From Planctomycetota bacterium (GTDB taxonomy: Bacteria; Planctomycetota; Phycisphaerae; Phycisphaerales; SM1A02): DNA of 5,216 nucleotides. The position numbers were made by a program, and so were the translations under genes. Each line of letters begins with the position of its first letter. The stretch's first letter is position 1. The stretch lies in contig JAPULD010000120.1 of NCBI GenBank assembly GCA_027295365.1, positions 1-5,216 on the forward strand, given 5' to 3'. This document shows positions 1 to 5,216 of the stretch, one piece after another. The notes beneath the pieces were generated by a model. That model was not told where the DNA came from, did not search any database, and saw only the letters and a program-made list of their open reading frames with translations.

Positions 1-116
1 CGCAAGGCTACGCCGTGCAGACGATCGAGTACGACGAACTGGCCAAGGCCGAGTCGGGGCTGACCTGTTGCTCGTTGATCTTCGAAGGCGATTGGAAGCC
101 GAGGTTGGTGGAATAA
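1..116 (+). CDS. Dimethylargininase (DDAH)/amidinotransferase-like hydrolase, C-terminal fragment
   Basis: Only the last 37 codons and a TAA stop are inside the window; the gene begins to the left. The frame starts at base 3 and reads QGYAVQTIEYDEL, then KAESGLTCCSLIF, ending in KPRLVE. The segment SGLTCCSLIF matches the C-terminal active-site strand of DDAH-type enzymes. In human DDAH1 the equivalent is GLLTCCSVLI, where the first Cys of the pair is the nucleophile; here that is the TGT codon at 66-68. Family members hydrolyse N-methylated arginines to citrulline and methylamines, or act on related guanidino compounds, usually in the cytoplasm. The preceding EYDELAKAESG also fits the family's stretch of acidic residue, small residue and glycine before the Cys. 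The histidine and acidic partners lie outside the window, so the exact substrate cannot be judged. It could be another member of the same fold. The gene converges on the S9 peptidase gene with 36 bp between stop codons. Confidence 0.7.
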   Translation, partial: QGYAVQTIEYDELAKAESGLTCCSLIFEGDWKPRLVE

Positions 117-152
117 ACTTTCACCCTCCACACGAAGTGGAATCGCAGTCGT
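117..152. other. Convergent intergenic gap with a short inverted repeat
   Basis: This 36-bp gap separates the stop codons of two convergent genes. It holds a perfect 5-bp inverted repeat, TCCAC (127-131) and GTGGA (137-141), with a 5-base loop. A hairpin here would face both genes and could act as a weak bidirectional terminator. However, the stem is short and no clear T-run follows on either strand, so the terminator role is only a possibility. Confidence 0.25.
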
Positions 153-2147
153 TTATTTCAAGTACCGATCAAACCAATCGATCTGTCGATTCATGTAGTC
201 GATTCGATGCTGAGGCTGGCGGAAACCATGCCCTTCGTTGGGATACCGGACGAATTCCGTGTCGACGCCCAGTTTTCGCAACGCGATGAAGAATTCTTCG
301 GCCTGACCGATCGGAACATCGTGATCGACGGCACCGTGAATCAGTAATGTGGGAGTGACGACGTTCTTGACGTGCTTCAAGGGTGACCAGTGCCAGAGCA
401 AGTCGTAGTTGTCCCAGGGCAGGCCATTGAATTCCGTCTCGACGAGCAATTGGTACAGCGAGGTGCCGTAGAAACTGATGAGGTTGCTGACGCTCGCGAC
501 GGTGATCGCCGCCTTGAAACGATCGGTCTGGGTGACGACCCAGTTGGTCATGTAGCCCCCATAGCTGCCTCCCATCACGCCCAGCCGATCTTCATCGATC
601 CAGTCGTGGGTGGCCTGAGCGTGATCGACGCCCAGCATGAGATCCTGGTAGTCGCCACCCCCCCAGTTGAGCACGCAGCCATCGGAAAACGTCTGGCCAT
701 ACCCTGACGAGCCACGAGGGTTGATGTAGATCACCCCATACCCGTGCGCGGCGAGCCATTGGGTGCGGCTTGAAAATCCGTAGCTGTACATCCCATGAGG
801 CCCACCATGGATAGTGAGGATTGTCGGATACGTTGTGCCAGGCTCATAACCCACCGGCTTCATCACCCAGCCCTGGACCGAGGTGCCATCGAAACTCTCG
901 AACCAGAAGGTTTCCGGTTCCTGGAGTTCCACGGCCTCGATAAAATCATCCTGATACGAAGTGAGCTTGCGGTACTGCGACACCTCGGCGTCGGTGATCC
1001 AGATTTCCGAAGGTAGCGCCGGTCCACTGGCGTTGACCGCCAAGGTCTGACCCGAAGCATCAAACGAAAGACCACCAACCGTGAAGGGACCATCGATCAG
1101 CCGATCGATCGAGGCGGATTCGACGTTGACGCGGAAGATGGGTCGTTTGCCATGATCACCCGCGGTGAAGTAGATCGAGGAACCGCTGGGATGCCAGAGA
1201 TAGCCCCCCACTCGACGATCGAGCGAACTGGTCAGGTTACGAATGTCGCCTCCCTTTGAGGGGACGAGAAAGAGCTGCGTATCCTCGGCCTGACTGTCCT
1301 TGGTGTTGACTGGTCGGACCGATCCATGAAAGGCGATCCACTCGCCATCGGGTGAAAACTGCAAGGAGGTTTCCGTGCCGGGCGAGTCGGTCACCTGCGT
1401 GACCTTCCCGCTGGCGATGTCGATGGTGTAGATGTCATCGCGATAGTTGTGGTCGGGCTCGTCGCTGCGATTGGAACTGAACGCGATGGTCTTCGAATCG
1501 GGCGACCAACTCAGCGAGTGTTCGTCGTAGTCGCCCGGGGTGAGGCATGTCGCTTCGCCCTGGCCATCAGTGCTGGCGACCCACACATGGACGTTGCGGT
1601 TGTCGGAGAAACCCGTCCTGGTCTTGTAGAGAGTGCGGGTGAAGACTTGGACATCACTCCCTGAATCCTCATTGACATCGGGCTCGGCTCCGATGTAGGC
1701 AATCCATTTCCCGTCGGGGGACCAGGACCAGTTCTTGCGCGAACGATGGCCCAGGAAATGGTCGGTTCGATTGATTGAAGTGATGAACGTCTTGTCGCCT
1801 CGGGCTACATCGATCACCCACAGGCCTCTTTGGCCATCGTGCGAACCGGTATAGGCAAGACGACGTCCATCGGACGACCATTGCGGTGAACTTCCCTGGA
1901 CGAGATCTCGCCGCTCACCCGAGGCGACGTCGATCAGCTCGATGCCGCTTTTCATGGACTGGGTGGCCGCGTCAAAGGCGCTGACGCTGAGGGCGATGGT
2001 CAGGCCATCGGGGGACAGGTTGGGGGAGCCAACGGAATGAAGAAGGGTCATGTTTTCCAGGGACAGTGGCTCACCCGCTGCCAGCGTCAGGGTCGAGGCA
2101 CCGAAGACGCCAAGGGCGAGTACGATCGAATGTGCTTGCTTCATCAT
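153..2147 (-). CDS. Secreted S9-family serine peptidase (prolyl oligopeptidase type, TolB-like propeller)
   Basis: A complete 664-residue protein. Residues 1 to about 24 form a signal peptide (MMKQAHS, hydrophobic core IVLALGVFGASTLTLA, likely cut near LAA/GEP), so it should act outside the cytoplasmic membrane. Residues 30-400 carry seven TolB/PD40-like blade motifs of the SPDGxxIAY type, at about 45, 91, 143, 215, 265, 319 and 363, consistent with a seven-bladed propeller gating the active site. Residues 410-664 are the alpha/beta hydrolase domain: oxyanion-region HGGP (447-450), NPRGSSGYG (476-484), nucleophile Ser528 in GGSYGGY, Asp608 in HGAVDHDVP and His640 in EGHGF. The triad is complete, so the enzyme should be active. 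Families of this type (acylaminoacyl-peptidase or dipeptidyl-peptidase like) cleave short peptides; the exact specificity is not visible. Length is normal for the family. It starts at an ATG-ATG pair after a purine-rich stretch, 44 bp after the M61 gene, and is probably co-transcribed with it. The start could equally be the second ATG. Confidence 0.95.
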   Translation of the reverse strand: MMKQAHSIVLALGVFGASTLTLAAGEPLSLENMTLLHSVGSPNLSPDGLTIALSVSAFDAATQSMKSGIELIDVASGERRDLVQGSSPQWSSDGRRLAYTGSHDGQRGLWVIDVARGDKTFITSINRTDHFLGHRSRKNWSWSPDGKWIAYIGAEPDVNEDSGSDVQVFTRTLYKTRTGFSDNRNVHVWVASTDGQGEATCLTPGDYDEHSLSWSPDSKTIAFSSNRSDEPDHNYRDDIYTIDIASGKVTQVTDSPGTETSLQFSPDGEWIAFHGSVRPVNTKDSQAEDTQLFLVPSKGGDIRNLTSSLDRRVGGYLWHPSGSSIYFTAGDHGKRPIFRVNVESASIDRLIDGPFTVGGLSFDASGQTLAVNASGPALPSEIWITDAEVSQYRKLTSYQDDFIEAVELQEPETFWFESFDGTSVQGWVMKPVGYEPGTTYPTILTIHGGPHGMYSYGFSSRTQWLAAHGYGVIYINPRGSSGYGQTFSDGCVLNWGGGDYQDLMLGVDHAQATHDWIDEDRLGVMGGSYGGYMTNWVVTQTDRFKAAITVASVSNLISFYGTSLYQLLVETEFNGLPWDNYDLLWHWSPLKHVKNVVTPTLLIHGAVDHDVPIGQAEEFFIALRKLGVDTEFVRYPNEGHGFRQPQHRIDYMNRQIDWFDRYLK

Positions 2148-2148
2148 G

Positions 2149-2162
2149 CTTCTTTCTCTTTC
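2149..2162 (-). promoter_or_regulatory. Purine-rich ribosome-binding region of the S9 peptidase gene
   Basis: On the minus strand the sequence before the ATG-ATG start reads GAAAGAGAAAGAAG, then C. It lacks a full GGAGG core; the AAAGAG part ends 8 bases before the first ATG. It is weaker than the site of the upstream M61 gene. The rest of the 44-bp gap shows no hairpin or T-run that would end transcription between the two genes. Confidence 0.45.
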
Positions 2163-2191
2163 AAACGCCTACTTCCATCACCAACCAGTTT

Positions 2192-4210
<2,019 letters not shown>

Positions 4211-4218
4211 GATGAGTA

Positions 4219-4223
4219 CCTCC
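4219..4223 (-). promoter_or_regulatory. Shine-Dalgarno GGAGG that fixes the GTG start of the M61 gene
   Basis: On the minus strand the sequence is CTGGAGGTACTCATC followed by GTG CAT CAC. The GGAGG core is 8 bases from the GTG, an ideal distance. No ATG lies in frame near this point upstream, and the next in-frame ATG (residue 21) would remove the basic part and half of the hydrophobic part of the lipoprotein signal. The GTG start is therefore well supported. Confidence 0.8.
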
Positions 4224-4270
4224 AGTGGATACAGGATAGGGCCAAATCGTCATTCACGTTGATGGATGTT

Positions 4271-5176
4271 TCAGGAAGCCTTCGCGCGGGGGGTCCGGGA
4301 GGTCTTCTCTACATTCTTGCCCTGTCGCGACTGAATGAAGCGCGTGGGGCGGTCCTCGCTGAGTTGGACCTGGAGCTTCTTGATCGCCTCGACCTCGATC
4401 TGCCTGACGCGTTCGCGGGTCAGGCCGATCTCCTTGCCGATCTCCTTGAGCGTCAACGGCTCCTGGCCTTCGAGGCCAAACCGCAGCTTCAGGACCCTCG
4501 CATCGCGTTCGTCGATGGCGTCGAGCAGCTTGAGGATAAGCTGAAATTCCTCGGAGTGCTCGATGGCCACGTCGGGCGGCTCGCTTCGATAGTCCTCGAA
4601 GAGATCCGCAAAGTCCATCGCCTCGCCATCCTCACCCGTGGGAACATGTCCCGAGGAGTGGTACGCCTTCATGGCCCGGCGGATGATGTTCAGCTTCTTG
4701 GGCGAGACCTCCATCGCGGTGGCGATCTCGTGCGAGGTTGGAGGCCTTCCCAGATCGTCTTCGAGCCCCCTGACGGTTTCCTTCCACCGTGCGATCAACT
4801 CCACCATGTAGGCGGGAATGTGAATCGGCTGCATCGCGTTGATCAACGTGCGCTTGATGGCCTGCTTGATCCACCACGAGGCGTAGGTCGAGAAGCGCGT
4901 GCCCTGGGCGGGATCGAATCCCTCGACCGCGCGGATGAGTCCGATGTTGCCTTCCTCGATGAGATCCGAAAGCGGAAGTCCCCGGTGCACGTAGTTCTTG
5001 CCGATGGAAACGACGAGCCTCAGATTCGCACGGATCATGCGGTCCTTGGCCTCGTGATCGTTGTCGTTGATGACACGCCACCCGAGTTGACGCTCCTCGA
5101 TGGGCGTCAGCAGTTCGACTTCATTGATCTGCTTGAGATACAGCTGAAGATCGGATTGCATGGATGATTGAGCCAT
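4271..5176 (-). CDS. Sigma-70 family RNA polymerase sigma factor (RpoD/group 2-like, no region 1.1)
   Basis: A complete 301-residue cytoplasmic protein that would direct RNA polymerase to promoters. Region 1.2 is at about 6-40 (SDLQLYLKQINEVELLTP). Region 2 is at about 46-116, with RANLRLVVSIGKNY, the core-binding DLIEEGNIGLIRAVEGFD (71-88), and promoter-melting and -10 residues in FSTYASWWIKQAIKR (95-109). Region 3 is at about 117-195, including HIPAYM and GRPPTSHEIA. Region 4 is at about 211-272, with the helix-turn-helix LTLKEIGKEIGLTRERVRQIE (241-261, first residue L241) for the -35 element. A basic tail of about 28 residues follows. There is no N-terminal region 1.1, so it is shorter than E. 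coli RpoD and closer in size to RpoS or group 2 factors. In region 2.4, Lys108 stands where E. coli RpoD has Thr440. The start ATG has GAAAGG 5 bases upstream; the alternative ATG at residue 6 has no such site. Whether it is the main or an accessory sigma factor is unclear from this window. Confidence 0.94.
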   Translation of the reverse strand: MAQSSMQSDLQLYLKQINEVELLTPIEERQLGWRVINDNDHEAKDRMIRANLRLVVSIGKNYVHRGLPLSDLIEEGNIGLIRAVEGFDPAQGTRFSTYASWWIKQAIKRTLINAMQPIHIPAYMVELIARWKETVRGLEDDLGRPPTSHEIATAMEVSPKKLNIIRRAMKAYHSSGHVPTGEDGEAMDFADLFEDYRSEPPDVAIEHSEEFQLILKLLDAIDERDARVLKLRFGLEGQEPLTLKEIGKEIGLTRERVRQIEVEAIKKLQVQLSEDRPTRFIQSRQGKNVEKTSRTPRAKAS

Positions 5177-5181
5177 CGAGG

Positions 5182-5187
5182 CCTTTC
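5182..5187 (-). promoter_or_regulatory. Ribosome-binding site of the sigma factor gene
   Basis: On the minus strand GAAAGG is followed by CCTCG and the ATG at 5176, a spacing of 5 bases. It supports the first ATG over the one five codons later (5161), which lacks a purine-rich stretch. The remaining bases up to the window edge show no promoter I can support. Confidence 0.5.
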
Positions 5188-5216
5188 AGATGACGGGTGG
5201 CGTCGTTCCCATTCCA

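Noticed and set aside
127..141. The TCCAC/GTGGA hairpin as a strong rho-independent terminator
   Set aside because: The stem is only 5 bp and no T-run follows on either strand, so it is listed only as a weak inverted repeat.
1088..1115. Repeated ATCGATC/GATCGATC words inside the S9 peptidase gene
   Set aside because: They are short, lie inside a conserved coding frame, and are explained by Ile/Asp/Arg codons; no array or regular spacing is seen.
4211..4270. A promoter for the M61 gene in the 60-bp gap
   Set aside because: On the minus strand there are TTGGCC and TATCCT-like words, but their spacing does not fit a -35/-10 pair, so no promoter is called.

Overview
The window looks like chromosomal DNA from a GC-rich Gram-negative-type bacterium, most likely a member of the Planctomycetota (perhaps Phycisphaerae). 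That placement is an inference. It rests mainly on the style of the sigma factor, which begins close to region 1.2 and has a QAIKR signature in region 2.4, and on the pairing of a lipoprotein peptidase with a secreted peptidase. No mobile element, tRNA, rRNA, CRISPR array or phage feature was seen.

Layout: at the left edge is the last 37 codons of a rightward gene. Its C-terminus matches the catalytic-cysteine end of dimethylargininase (DDAH)-like hydrolases. After a 36-bp gap, everything else is on the minus strand. Read in the direction of transcription, the order is a sigma-70 family factor (5176 to 4271), a 60-bp gap, an M61-family metallopeptidase lipoprotein with a PDZ domain (4210 to 2192), a 44-bp gap, and a secreted S9-family prolyl-oligopeptidase-type serine peptidase (2147 to 153). 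The gaps are short and hold ribosome-binding sites but no clear terminator or promoter. The three genes could therefore be one transcript, though the 60-bp gap is long enough to hide a promoter.

How the genes may work together: the two peptidases are both predicted to be exported. One is anchored by a lipid (lipobox LTAC) and the other has a cleavable signal peptide, so they could act one after the other on extracytoplasmic peptides. The sigma factor has complete regions 1.2 to 4.2 and could be a primary-like or group 2 sigma. Whether it controls the downstream peptidase genes cannot be told from sequence.

The most unusual feature is a run of 13 aspartates, encoded by a TCA/TCATCG microsatellite. 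It lies between the catalytic and PDZ domains of the M61 protein and is echoed by a second charged tail at the C-terminus. I do not see a clearly new multi-gene system here. All four genes belong to known families, and the long open frames on the plus strand look like antisense shadows.
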